64,000 nucleotides of DNA from Sphingomonas sp. 8AM (GTDB lineage Bacteria; Pseudomonadota; Alphaproteobacteria; Sphingomonadales; Sphingomonadaceae): contig NZ_LR733844.1 of assembly GCF_902506455.1 (NCBI RefSeq), forward strand, positions 1,127,788-1,191,787, given 5' to 3'. Under the pieces are notes generated by a model that saw nothing but the letters and a program-made list of their open reading frames with translations, was not told where the DNA came from and made no database searches. Shown piece by piece: positions 17,601 to 25,251 of this stretch; position 1 is the stretch's first letter; each line of letters begins with the position of its first letter. The position numbers were made by a program, and so were the translations under genes.

Positions 17601-17940
17601 AGCGGCCTTTCTCGCCATGCTGCGGACGGGCGCGCGCCTTGCCGATCGTCAGCAGCCGGGTGAGCCTGCTCCATGCCGCGAGGTCCTGCGGCCAGACGAG
17701 CAGCGACGCGCCGGTGACGAGATCGAGCCGGCAACCGGCGACCATCCGCACCGGATTGCCCTGTGCCGAGGTCTTTTCGGCGGCGACCATCGCGCGGACG
17801 ATCCCGGCGACCGAATTGCGGTCGGTGATGCCGAGCGCGGGGAGGCGCATTTCCGAGGCGGTGGTGAACAGCTCCTCGCACGACGACACGCCACGCAGGA
17901 AGCAGAAGTGGGTCGAGACCTGCAGTTCGGCATAGGCCAT
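14635..17940 (-). CDS. dnaE2: Error-prone DNA polymerase DnaE2
   Basis: At 1101 residues this has the length of DnaE2 rather than replicative DnaE1. The PHP domain occupies about 1-270 (YAELQVSTHFCFLRGVSSCE at the start), the palm catalytic aspartates are in PDIDIDFEHERREE near residue 390, and the thumb/finger region holds GSYGFPESHAASFAKIAYAS. An OB fold (VEVAGIILVRQKPGSAKGVL) lies near the C-terminus. DnaE2 performs mutagenic translesion synthesis with ImuA and ImuB. It follows imuB, separated by 110 bp that contain a long inverted repeat. No SOS box is visible directly upstream, so it probably depends on the imuA promoter. Confidence 0.96.
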   Translation of the reverse strand: MAYAELQVSTHFCFLRGVSSCEELFTTASEMRLPALGITDRNSVAGIVRAMVAAEKTSAQGNPVRMVAGCRLDLVTGASLLVWPQDLAAWSRLTRLLTIGKARARPQHGEKGRCFLHWEDVAAHAAGLVAALVPGADGADESELRWMADLFGPGSGDARGHVCLTQQRRPDDARRLYAAAAAAHRYGLTPLATGDVLYHHPDKRMIQDVVTAIREKTTIDALGLRRERSADRCLHPPFEMERRFARFPDALAAVAAVVERCTFSPRDLRDQYLYPEEKVMSGQTPQQALEKLATRALDRRFDGAVPQDYRDLLAKELGLVAKLNYAAYFLTVHSIVEYARSQEILCQGRGSAANSVICFVLGITSIDPIVHQLLFERFLSENRAEPPDIDIDFEHERREEVIQWIYDTYGHDHAALTAVVSRFRARGAVREVGKVLGLPEDMTAALAGQVWGWSEEGVADRHVDALNLDRGDPRLALTLELARELIGTPRHLSQHPGGFVLTRDRLDALVPIEPAAMADRRVIEWEKEDVEEAGMMKVDILGLGMLGCMRRAFDLLARHKNLRLTLDHPDLQTDDEATFKMIQKADTLGVFQIESRAQMAMLPRMLPVNFYDIAIQVAIVRPGPIQGDMVHPYLKRREQKRRNPAIEFDYPSPELKAVLGKTHGVPLFQEQAMKVAIEGAGFTPARADELRKAMATFKYTQGVGQFKTELIEGMAKKGIGPDFAERLVKQIEGFGSYGFPESHAASFAKIAYASSWMKCHHPDVFCCALLNAQPMGFYAPAQIVRDAREHGVVIRPVCVVDSDWDTRLVDEGGTARLPLRLGMKVVQGVAMLDVARIIAARAEAPFRSVEDLWRRSGVPLATLEKLAKADGFHALGLDRRQALWAIRGLGETPLPLLEAAERREPPVSLVPLTAGREVVEDYRATQLTLREHPLFFLRDRLADQRVIACAQLRQTRDGRRVEVAGIILVRQKPGSAKGVLFITIEDETGVANIILWPDRFEAQRTVVMSSAMISVTGVVQREGEVIHVIADRIHDRTAMLREVGDIDLPRLTSRGDGATHPGSPDRGDPGWKTRVRSDYHPPFRNGCDPEDVIPIRSHDFH

Positions 17941-17954
17941 GGCTCAAAGTTCCG

Positions 17955-18033
17955 CCGTCATTGCGAGCGGAGCGGAGCAATCCAGGGCGTCCTGGTCCGG
18001 CTCTGGATTGCTTCGCTGCGCTCGCAATGACGG
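17955..18033. repeat. Inverted repeat between imuB and dnaE2
   Basis: CCGTCATTGCGAGCGGAGCG(GAGCAATCCAG) pairs with CTGGATTGCTTCGCTGCGCT(CGCAATGACGG) over 31 bases with three mismatches. This is a typical dispersed palindromic unit. It would form a strong hairpin in the imuB-dnaE2 transcript. Confidence 0.85.
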
Positions 18034-18050
18034 TGCTGAGACAACCGGCC

Positions 18051-20423
18051 TCAACTGCCCAATCCATGCAGGAACCAGCTCAGATCGCCGGTCTCGCTGC
18101 GCATCCCGTCGCCGCGGCGGAACAGCCAGAAGCGTTGCCCGGTCTCGTCCTCGACACGGTAATAATCGCGAACCGCCATCCGCTCGGGCGCGCGCCGCCA
18201 CCATTCGCCCGCGACACGCTCCGGCCCTTCGGCGTGGACGATGCGGTGCGTGGCGCCGCGCCACGTGAAGCGCTTCGGCGGCTGGTCGGGGAGTTCGGCG
18301 AGGACGTGGTCGATCCGTTCCGGTCGCCGCAACAGCAACACCGGTCGCGGCCAGCGCGGGTGCCACGGATGGTCCGCGGCGCGTGCGTCGAGCTGGCGGA
18401 CGTCGTCGGCGCGCAACGCACGCGTCTCGCGCGCCGACGGGTCGAGCGGCGCGGTGCGCGTCCACGAGCGTTCGGGGACGTCGCTCTCGACCGGCGCGAC
18501 CCGCCACAGCCGGTTCGCGCCGATACGGTTGATGAGCGCGTCGATCAGCGGGGCGAGATCGGGCGCGGTGTCGTTGGCGAGCGCCGGGGCGAGCGTCTCG
18601 GCGCCGAGCGGGTCGGCGCGACGCACGATCAGCGCGATACCGTCCACGCCATAACCGGGTTCAATTTCCTCGATGCGGCGCAGGGTCAGCCGCAGCATGT
18701 GTGCGGCGTCGCGGGTCGGGCGCGCGAAACCGAGCCGCAGGATCTGCGGCACGCCGTCGACGCGCGCGGCGATCATTTCGACCGAACGTGCGCCCTGACC
18801 GGCCTTGGCCAGCGCGACCGTCAGCCGCTGCATCAGTTCGCGTAGCCAGTGTTCGATCGCCTCGGGGGTGGCGATCGGCTCGACGAAGCGCTGCTCGACG
18901 GCGACGCGCGTCGGGGGGACGATCGGCTCGAACGGTTCGGGCAGCTGGCCGAGCGCCTGATCGATGCGGTCGGCGATCGCGCGGCCGAAGCGTCGGACGA
19001 GCGGCGCGCGCGGGAGGGCGGTGAGCTGGCCGATCGCCTCGATGCCGAGCCGCGCGAGCAGTTCCAGCGCGGGCGGCTCAAGCCGGAGCGCAGCGACCGG
19101 GAGCTGCGCCAGCGCGGTGCCTTGCCCGGCCGGTGGCACAATCTGCACGGCGTCGCGCGCGCCGAACCGTGCCAGCGCCCAGGCCGCGCCCGGTGTGTCG
19201 GCGACCGCGACGCGCGCCGTGATGCCGTAGCGCGCGAGCAGCCGCAGCAGCCGGCGGCAGAAGCGCGCCTCGCCGCCGTGGAGATGCGCGACCCCGGTCA
19301 GGTCGACGAACAGCCCGTCCGCGTCGGAGACCGTGACGGTCGGTGCCCAGCGGCGCGCGAGCAGGGTGGCGAGCGCGGCGAGATCGGCGGCGTCGCGCTC
19401 GGGCTCGGCCTCGCGCACGTCGAGGCCCGGCACCTGCGCGCGCGCCATGGTGAGCGCGGTGCCCGGGCCGATGCCGAGCGCGCGCGCCGCTTCATTGGCG
19501 GCGGCGACCTCGACCCGCGCGCCGCTGCGCTGCACCGTCACCAGCGGCGGTTCGTCGACGAGTGGGGGTATGTGGGCCGCTTCGTCCTCGTCGTCGCAGA
19601 CGCGCGCCACCATCGTCGCGAGCGTGCGGCCGGTCTGGAAGAAACGGCCGGCGCCATAGCCGGGCGCGGTCGGCGCGCTTTTGCCGTGATTGTCGGGGTG
19701 CGGGCCCTCGCCGGGGTATTGGACAGCGGGCATGGCGGCGAGTTGCTTGAGGCTCTGTGCGAGATTGGGTGGGGCGACATGCCCGGCCTCGCCGCCATGC
19801 CCGTCGCGCGCGCTGCGGCGCGGCGCCTTCATCGCACGGCGGACGACCACATCCTCGCCGGGGCCGAGCACCGGCGGCATCCTGGCCATGCGGCGCAGCA
19901 CACCCGATTCGTCGGGGGGCATCGGGCGGAACGGGTTGTCGCCCAGCTCGGTCTTGCGCGACAATTCCTGCAGCGACGGGCGGCGATGCGCGGGGAGCGC
20001 CTCGACCGAGGCTTGCAGATCCTCGTTGTGCCAGCCGCGCGTGCCGGGGCGGAACAACGGTTCGGCAGCCTCGGTGCGGCGCGACAGCTCGCGGAACGGG
20101 GTAGCGGCGGCCTCGCTGGTACGGCCGAGTTCGCGCTGCGCGGGGCGGCGATGCGCGGGCAGGCCGGCGACCGCATTCTCGACCTGATCGCGCGTGTCGG
20201 CGAGTCCACTGCCGGGGTCGGTCCGCGCCCAGCGCGCGCCGGGACGCCAGCCGCCTTCGTTGGGCACCGAACAATGCAGCGCACGTTCGGCGGCAGCATC
20301 GGCACCCAGCGCGTCGAACGCGGCGCGGCCGTCGGCTTCAGCCGACGGCGCGGCGCGGCGCTCGATCCGCCGCAGCCGGTCGATCGACCAGCTGGGCAGG
20401 TAGAGCGAGGCGACCCGTTTCAT
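18051..20423 (-). CDS. imuB: ImuB, Y-family polymerase-like mutasome hub, with large N-terminal insertion
   Basis: This inactive Y-family homologue bridges DnaE2, ImuA and the beta clamp in SOS mutagenesis. It is 790 residues, whereas ImuB is usually about 500. The first strand MKRVASLYLPSWSIDRLRRI is normal, without the catalytic acidic residue, and the palm resumes at PPLVTVQRSGARVEVAAANE near residue 293. The roughly 270 residues between are extra, Pro/Arg-rich and contain three copies of a 15-residue motif (97-111, 111-125, 152-166). The rest is standard: GLFVDLTGVAHLHGGE, the EAIGQLTALPRAPL helix-hairpin region and a C-terminal region ending DLSWFLHGLGS. The start overlaps imuA by 86 bp. 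Confidence 0.93.
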   Translation of the reverse strand: MKRVASLYLPSWSIDRLRRIERRAAPSAEADGRAAFDALGADAAAERALHCSVPNEGGWRPGARWARTDPGSGLADTRDQVENAVAGLPAHRRPAQRELGRTSEAAATPFRELSRRTEAAEPLFRPGTRGWHNEDLQASVEALPAHRRPSLQELSRKTELGDNPFRPMPPDESGVLRRMARMPPVLGPGEDVVVRRAMKAPRRSARDGHGGEAGHVAPPNLAQSLKQLAAMPAVQYPGEGPHPDNHGKSAPTAPGYGAGRFFQTGRTLATMVARVCDDEDEAAHIPPLVDEPPLVTVQRSGARVEVAAANEAARALGIGPGTALTMARAQVPGLDVREAEPERDAADLAALATLLARRWAPTVTVSDADGLFVDLTGVAHLHGGEARFCRRLLRLLARYGITARVAVADTPGAAWALARFGARDAVQIVPPAGQGTALAQLPVAALRLEPPALELLARLGIEAIGQLTALPRAPLVRRFGRAIADRIDQALGQLPEPFEPIVPPTRVAVEQRFVEPIATPEAIEHWLRELMQRLTVALAKAGQGARSVEMIAARVDGVPQILRLGFARPTRDAAHMLRLTLRRIEEIEPGYGVDGIALIVRRADPLGAETLAPALANDTAPDLAPLIDALINRIGANRLWRVAPVESDVPERSWTRTAPLDPSARETRALRADDVRQLDARAADHPWHPRWPRPVLLLRRPERIDHVLAELPDQPPKRFTWRGATHRIVHAEGPERVAGEWWRRAPERMAVRDYYRVEDETGQRFWLFRRGDGMRSETGDLSWFLHGLGS

Positions 20424-21087
20424 CGGAGCCCTCCACCAAGAGTTCGAATGGATCCCCGCCGCGCTGGCGCACGCATTCGACGTGCCAGCAGGCGCGGCCC
20501 AGCCCGCCCCACGGCGCCTTCGACGACGGTGCGTGCGCGACGCGCCAGCGCGTCACCGCCGCGGACGGCGCGGTGATTGGATCGGTGCCGTCGCGGGTCG
20601 GGCGGCGCAGCAGCAGCGCGGGGGTGCCGCCGCCCTCGGCGGCGAGTTGCAGCCGGCGTGCCTGCGCCATCTGGACTCGTTTCGCCTCACCCACCACCGC
20701 GCCGAGCCCGCGGTGGCGCAGACCTTCCTCGACCAGCGCGAGCAATTCGGCATCGTCGCGCGCCTCGGCATAGACGACGCGCGCCGGGGTGAGCCCGGCC
20801 TGGAACAGCCCCGGCGCGAACAGGTCGCGCGAGCGGACGACCCATAATATCTCACCCTGCGTGCGCGCGGCGATCCCGGCAGCGAACAGCACCGCGGCGG
20901 CATCGTCGCCCCATCCGGTGCCGCGCGAGGAGATTTCGTGGAGCGCGTCGGTCCGCAGCCCATGGTCGGCGAGTCGCACGTCGAGCGCATCGACACCGAA
21001 CGGCAGCACGGGCCGGTCGCGCGCCTCGCCGGTGATGGCCTGCAAGCTCTCGCGGAGCGCGGCAAGGGTGGGAACGGGACCGGACAC
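20338..21087 (-). CDS. imuA: ImuA (SOS mutasome RecA-like accessory protein), copy 1
   Basis: The 249-residue protein begins at GTG and reads SGPVPTLAALRESLQAITG. It shows the ImuA pattern: LPFGVDALDVRLADHGLRTD, LHEISSRGTGWGDDAAAVLF, EILWVVRSRDLFAPGLFQAG and EEGLRHRGLGAVVGEAKRV, ending DETGRLALPAQLVDRP. ImuA folds like RecA without a canonical Walker A and recruits the error-prone polymerase complex to RecA-coated DNA. An SOS box lies 21 bp upstream of the start. Its 3' end overlaps imuB, so the two are translationally coupled. Confidence 0.92.
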   Translation of the reverse strand: MSGPVPTLAALRESLQAITGEARDRPVLPFGVDALDVRLADHGLRTDALHEISSRGTGWGDDAAAVLFAAGIAARTQGEILWVVRSRDLFAPGLFQAGLTPARVVYAEARDDAELLALVEEGLRHRGLGAVVGEAKRVQMAQARRLQLAAEGGGTPALLLRRPTRDGTDPITAPSAAVTRWRVAHAPSSKAPWGGLGRACWHVECVRQRGGDPFELLVEGSDETGRLALPAQLVDRPAAADRAPRRAVG

Positions 21088-21107
21088 AGGCGACTCGCAA
21101 TGAATAT

Positions 21108-21122
21108 GTTCGCTATTTGTTC
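21108..21122 (-). promoter_or_regulatory. SOS box upstream of imuA copy 1
   Basis: GTTCGCTATTTGTTC is a perfect GTTC-N7-GTTC LexA site, with a third GTTC at 21131-21134. It lies 21 bp upstream of the imuA start and should control imuA-imuB-dnaE2. Confidence 0.88.
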
Positions 21123-21196
21123 CTATATGCGTTCCGGCGTCAAGGCTTTGCCGGAGCTAGGAATGTGGGGTTGGGGCTCCCATCGTTCGCCTCGTT

Positions 21197-21278
21197 CGTC
21201 ATCCCGGACTTGATCCGGACTCCCGCTATTGACCCCGTGCCAAGAAGAAGCGGGGCTCCGGATCAAGTCCGGGGCGAG
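21197..21278. repeat. Dispersed repeat (CATCCCGGAC...GTCCGGGG family)
   Basis: The segment runs from GTCATCCCGGACTTGATCCG to CTCCGGATCAAGTCCGGGGC, with AAGAAG in the centre. The same architecture recurs at 23591-23651 and 53391-53480. It separates the two imuA copies. Confidence 0.75.
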
Positions 21279-21296
21279 GATCGATGGGGAAGGTGA

Positions 21297-22055
21297 CTAA
21301 GCCGCCTCAGCCTGATCCTCCGCCGACGGCGTCACGCGCAAAATCTCGCTCACCGCGCGGCGTTGCTCGCGGCGCGTGACCACCGGCGCGAGGCGCCCGG
21401 TGTCGTCGCAGGCGATCGCGGTTGCGGTGAACGGTTCGCCATCGGTCTGTCGGGCGAGCGTCAGCGCCCACCGCGGGCGAGCATTCCCGACCATCGGCAC
21501 GGTGCCGACCCGCCAGCGGGTCGCCGCCGGGGAGGAGGCCGCGAACGGATCACCGCCTTCGCGCGCCGGGCGCTTCATCAGCAGCGCGACGGTGCGCCCG
21601 CGCGCCGCTGCCAGATGCACGCGCTTGGTCGCGGCCAGCGGGGCGCGACGCACCTCGCCGATCACCGCGCCCAATGCGGGATGGCGCAGGCCTTCCTCCA
21701 TCAACGCGAGCACCCCGGCGTCGTCATCGGCCTCGGCATGGATGACGCGCTTCGCCAGCAACCCGGATTGCGTCAGCGCAGGCGCGAACAGGTCGCGGCG
21801 GCGCACCACCCACAGGATCGGCCCCCACGCCCGCGCCGCGACGCCCGCGACGAACAAGGTAGCGGCCGCATCGTCGCGCAGCGATGGCGTCGCCGCCGCC
21901 ACTTCGTGCAGCGCGTCAAGCCGCAGCCCGCCGTCCGTCAGGCGTGAGTCGATGTCCGGAATGCCGAACGGCATGACCCGCCGCCGGCTGTGCCCGTCGC
22001 CCGGCACGGCGCGCAGCGTCTCGCGCAGGGAAATGAGGACGCTCGACTCGGGCAC
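21297..22055 (-). CDS. ImuA paralogue, copy 2
   Basis: This 252-residue protein is collinear with copy 1: VMPFGIPDIDSRLTDGGLRL, LHEVAAATPSLRDDAAATLF, PILWVVRRRDLFAPALTQSG and EEGLRHPALGAVIGEVRRA. The GTG at 22055 is chosen because it aligns the N-terminus with copy 1 (VPESSVLISLRETLRAVPG against SGPVPTLAALRESLQAITG). Divergence at most other positions indicates an old duplication rather than a recent one. It has its own SOS box 29 bp upstream of the start and is separated from copy 1 by about 210 bp containing a repeat. Its distinct role is unknown. Confidence 0.85.
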   Translation of the reverse strand: MPESSVLISLRETLRAVPGDGHSRRRVMPFGIPDIDSRLTDGGLRLDALHEVAAATPSLRDDAAATLFVAGVAARAWGPILWVVRRRDLFAPALTQSGLLAKRVIHAEADDDAGVLALMEEGLRHPALGAVIGEVRRAPLAATKRVHLAAARGRTVALLMKRPAREGGDPFAASSPAATRWRVGTVPMVGNARPRWALTLARQTDGEPFTATAIACDDTGRLAPVVTRREQRRAVSEILRVTPSAEDQAEAA

Positions 22056-22083
22056 GACACGCAGGACTCCGCAGCGGAATGTC

Positions 22084-22098
22084 GTTCGCAATTTGTTC
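22084..22098 (-). promoter_or_regulatory. SOS box upstream of imuA copy 2
   Basis: GTTCGCAATTTGTTC is a perfect GTTC-N7-GTTC site. The seven-base spacer GCAATTT differs from that of copy 1 (GCTATTT) at only one position. Confidence 0.85.
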
Positions 22099-22252
22099 CA
22101 TAACGAGGGCGCGAGTCAATGGTCTGTCACGATCCGGGACGACAGTGATCGCGAGGCGCGCCGCTCAAAAGGGCTTTGACTGGCGTTGAAACAATATTAC
22201 AAGCGGCTGAAATCGTGCTGCGTGCCAAGCGGCGCATGACGGAGAGTGAAAC

Positions 22253-23551
22253 GTGGGCGAAGAACCCGGCATCGTGCACCCGCGCGGCAACCTGCCGCCC
22301 CTGTCGCTGCACGTCCCAGAACCCAAATTCCGGCCCGGCGATGCGGTCGATTTCGCCGATGTCCCGATCCCGCCCGCGGGTGCGGCACGCCGGCCCGACA
22401 CCGCCGAGCCGGCGCGCGATTTCACCGAACTCGCTTATTCGATGGTGCGCGTGCTTGACGAGAACGATCAGGCGGTCGGCACGTGGAACCCGCGGCTGTC
22501 GCCCGACACGCTACGGCGGATGCTCCGCCACATGGCGACCGTCCGTGCATTCGACGAACGGATGTTCCGCGCGCAGCGGCAGGGCAAGACCAGCTTCTAC
22601 ATGAAATCGCTCGGCGAGGAGGCGGTGGCGGTCGCCGCGGCGCACGCGCTGGATGCCGAGGACATGTGTTTCCCCTCCTATCGCCAGCAGGGGCTGCTGA
22701 TCGCGCGGGGTTGCCCGATGGTCGACATGATGAACCAGATCTATTCGAACACCGGCGACAAGCTGCAGGGCAAGCAGCTGCCGATCATGTATTCGGAGAA
22801 GCGCTTCGGCTTCTTTTCGATCTCGGGCAATCTGACGACGCAATATCCGCAGGCGGTCGGCTGGGCGATGGCGTCGGCGTCGAAGGGCGATACGCGGATC
22901 GCGGCGACCTGGTGCGGGGAGGGGTCGACCGCGGAGGGCGACTTCCATTCCGCGCTGACCTTCGCGACCGTCTATCGCGCGCCGGTGATCTTCAACGTCG
23001 TCAACAATCAGTGGGCGATCAGCAGCTTCTCGGGGTTTGCGGGCGCGGAGGCGACGACCTTCGCGGCGCGCGCGGTCGGCTACGGGATCGCCGGGCTACG
23101 GGTCGACGGCAATGACGCGCTGGCCGTCTATGCCGCGACCGCCTGGGCCGCGGAGCGCGCGCGGACCAATGCCGGGCCGACGCTGATCGAGCATTTTACC
23201 TATCGCACCGAGGGGCATTCGACCTCCGACGATCCGACGCAATATCGCTCGGCCGGCGAGCCGAATGCGTGGCCGCTCGGCGATCCGATCCGGCGGCTGA
23301 AGGATCATCTGGTCGCGATCGGCGAATGGGACGAAGCGCGGCAGGCCGACATGGACCGCGAGGTCGCCGAACAGGTGAAGGCGGCGCAGAAGGAGGCCGA
23401 GAAGAACGGCGTGCTCGGCCACGGGCTGCGCCAACCGCTCGACTCGCTGTTCGACGGGGTGTTCGAGGAGATGCCGTGGCATTTGCGCGAGCAGCGCCAG
23501 ATGATGATCGACGAGGAAACCGCGAGCGGTCGGCCGTGGGACCGGACGTGA
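22253..23551 (+). CDS. bkdA1: Branched-chain 2-oxoacid dehydrogenase E1 component, alpha subunit
   Basis: The 432-residue protein is the TPP-binding alpha subunit that decarboxylates 2-oxoacids derived from valine, leucine and isoleucine. The long N-terminal extension (about 70 residues) is typical of BCKDH rather than pyruvate dehydrogenase. The TPP-binding stretch reads ATWCGEGSTAEGDFHSALTF then FNVVNNQWAIS, and the loop HFTYRTEGHSTSDDPTQYR is the phosphorylation-loop region. GTG is the start, with GGAGAG upstream. E1-beta follows after a 108-bp gap that contains a dispersed repeat. Confidence 0.95.
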   Translation: MGEEPGIVHPRGNLPPLSLHVPEPKFRPGDAVDFADVPIPPAGAARRPDTAEPARDFTELAYSMVRVLDENDQAVGTWNPRLSPDTLRRMLRHMATVRAFDERMFRAQRQGKTSFYMKSLGEEAVAVAAAHALDAEDMCFPSYRQQGLLIARGCPMVDMMNQIYSNTGDKLQGKQLPIMYSEKRFGFFSISGNLTTQYPQAVGWAMASASKGDTRIAATWCGEGSTAEGDFHSALTFATVYRAPVIFNVVNNQWAISSFSGFAGAEATTFAARAVGYGIAGLRVDGNDALAVYAATAWAAERARTNAGPTLIEHFTYRTEGHSTSDDPTQYRSAGEPNAWPLGDPIRRLKDHLVAIGEWDEARQADMDREVAEQVKAAQKEAEKNGVLGHGLRQPLDSLFDGVFEEMPWHLREQRQMMIDEETASGRPWDRT

Positions 23552-23590
23552 GGGCGGCCGCTTCCTTCGTCAACGCGGCCTTGCGCCGGG

Positions 23591-23651
23591 GTCCCGCTTC
23601 CTTCCGCCCGCAGCAAGAAGCGGGACCCCGGGTCAAGCCCGGGGTGACGGG
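23591..23651. repeat. Dispersed repeat between E1-alpha and E1-beta genes
   Basis: GTCCCGCTTCCTTCCGCCCG followed by AAGAAGCGGGACCCCGGGTC and AAGCCCGGGGTGACGG belongs to the same family as 21197-21278 and 53391-53480. The stem GTCCCGCTTC / GAAGCGGGAC would fold inside the operon transcript. Confidence 0.8.
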
Positions 23652-23659
23652 GTAAAAAG

Positions 23660-24709
23660 ATGAGCGATACGATCGAACAACCGGTGGACGACACCACCAC
23701 CCGCATGAACATGATCCAGGCGATCAACTCCGCGATGGACGTGACGATGGCGCGCGATCCGTCGATCGTCGTGATGGGCGAGGATGTCGGCTATTTCGGC
23801 GGCGTGTTCCGCGCGACCGCGGGGCTCCAGAAGAAATACGGCAAGACGCGCGTCTTCGACACGCCGATCACCGAATGCGGGATCATCGGCGTCGCGGTCG
23901 GGATGGGCGCCTATGGCCTGCGCCCGGTGCCGGAAATCCAGTTTGCCGATTACATCTACCCCGCGCTCGACCAGCTGGTCAGTGAGGCGGCGCGGTTGCG
24001 CTATCGCTCGGGCGGCGAGTTCACCGCGCCGATGACGGTGCGCTCGCCGTTCGGCGGCGGGATCTTCGGCGGGCAGACGCATTCGCAGTCGCCCGAGGGG
24101 ATCTTCACGCACGTCTCGGGGGTGAAGACCGTCATTCCCTCGACGCCCTATGATGCCAAGGGGCTGTTGATCGCGGCGATCGAGGACAATGATCCGGTGA
24201 TCTTCTTCGAGCCGAAGCGCATCTACAACGGCCCGTTCAATGGCCATTGGGATCGCCCGGCAGAGAATTGGTCAAAACATCCCGGCGGCGCGGTGCCGAC
24301 CGGTTATTACAAAATCCCGCTCGGCAAGGCGAACGTGGTGCGTGAGGGCGAGGCGGTGACGATGCTCGCCTATGGCACGATGGTCCACGTCTGCGCGCAG
24401 GTGGTCGCCGACACCGGCGTCGATGCCGAGATTGTCGACCTGCGCACGCTCGTCCCGCTCGACATCGAAACGATCGAGGCGAGCGTGAAGAAGACCGGGC
24501 GCTGCATGATCGTCCATGAGGCGACGCGGACCAGCGGGTTTGGCGCGGAGCTGGCGGCGCTGGTGCAGGAGCGGTGCTTCTATTACCTCGAGGCACCCGT
24601 CGAGCGCGTCACCGGCTTCGACACGCCATACCCGCACAGCCTCGAATGGGCCTATTTCCCCGGACCGGTGCGGATCGGGCAGGCGCTCAAGAAAATCCTG
24701 AAGGACTAA
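23660..24709 (+). CDS. bkdA2: Branched-chain 2-oxoacid dehydrogenase E1 component, beta subunit
   Basis: A full-length 349-residue transketolase-like beta subunit that pairs with E1-alpha. Signatures include MGEDVGYFGGVFRATAGLQ, TPITECGIIGVAVGMGAYGL (Glu contacting the TPP pyrimidine), RSGGEFTAPMTVRSPFGGG and the C-terminal GFGAELAALVQERCFYYLEA, which sits in the conserved transketolase C-domain. The gene is followed five bases later by the E2 start codon. The E1 pair is intact, in contrast to E2. Confidence 0.95.
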   Translation: MSDTIEQPVDDTTTRMNMIQAINSAMDVTMARDPSIVVMGEDVGYFGGVFRATAGLQKKYGKTRVFDTPITECGIIGVAVGMGAYGLRPVPEIQFADYIYPALDQLVSEAARLRYRSGGEFTAPMTVRSPFGGGIFGGQTHSQSPEGIFTHVSGVKTVIPSTPYDAKGLLIAAIEDNDPVIFFEPKRIYNGPFNGHWDRPAENWSKHPGGAVPTGYYKIPLGKANVVREGEAVTMLAYGTMVHVCAQVVADTGVDAEIVDLRTLVPLDIETIEASVKKTGRCMIVHEATRTSGFGAELAALVQERCFYYLEAPVERVTGFDTPYPHSLEWAYFPGPVRIGQALKKILKD

Positions 24710-24714
24710 GGCAG

Positions 24715-25251
24715 ATGGCGCGTTTCACCTTCAAGCTGCCGGACATCGGCGAGGGCATTTCCGAGGCGGAGATCGTCGCGTGGCACGTCGCGGTCGGCGA
24801 CCGCGTCGAGGAGGACCAGAGCCTCGCCGACATGATGACCGACAAGGCGACCGTCGAGATGGAATCGCCAGTCGCGGGCGTGGTGGTCGAGATCGCGGGC
24901 GCGGTCGGCGATCAGGTGTCGATCGGCGCGCCGCTGGTGGTGATCGAGACCGAGGGCGAGGGGGAGGTTGCTGCTCCTGCGACGGAACCAGACACGCTTG
25001 AGGCGGAGAATCCCGGTGTCGAGGAAGCCTCTCCCCTCCCTGCAAGGGAGGGGCCGGGGGTGGGTGATGTGTCCAACGACGCAAACCCCGAACGTGACGC
25101 CCCGTCTAAACCCGAATCCCACGACCGTTCCTCGAAGATCAACACCCGATCGGTCGAGACGACATGGCAGCAGATCGGCTCGCTTCTCGACGCCTTCCCA
25201 CCCCACGAATGCGCCAACTATCTCCGCAACAGCGGCTACGCTTCAACTTAG
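24715..25251 (+). pseudogene. bkdB: Truncated dihydrolipoamide acyltransferase (E2): lipoyl domain fused to a transposase tail
   Basis: The frame starts MARFTFKLPDIGEGISEAEI and contains one complete lipoyl domain with the lipoylated lysine in MMTDKATVEME (about residues 1-85). A linker follows, in which a dispersed repeat is translated (SPLPAREGPGVG). The peripheral subunit-binding and catalytic domains (about 300 residues, with the DHR catalytic motif) are missing. From about residue 143 the sequence instead reads SVETTWQQIGSLLDAFPPHE then CANYLRNSGYAST, matching the C-terminus of IS630 transposases. A chimeric 178-residue product could still be made. The rest of E2, and E3, are absent from this window. 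Confidence 0.85.
25028..25075. repeat. Dispersed repeat inside the E2 linker
   Basis: CTCCCCTCCCTGCAAGGGAG forms a short stem and continues GGGCCGGGGGTGGGTG. This element type is normally intergenic in such genomes; here it is translated in frame as part of the flexible linker. Confidence 0.5.
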
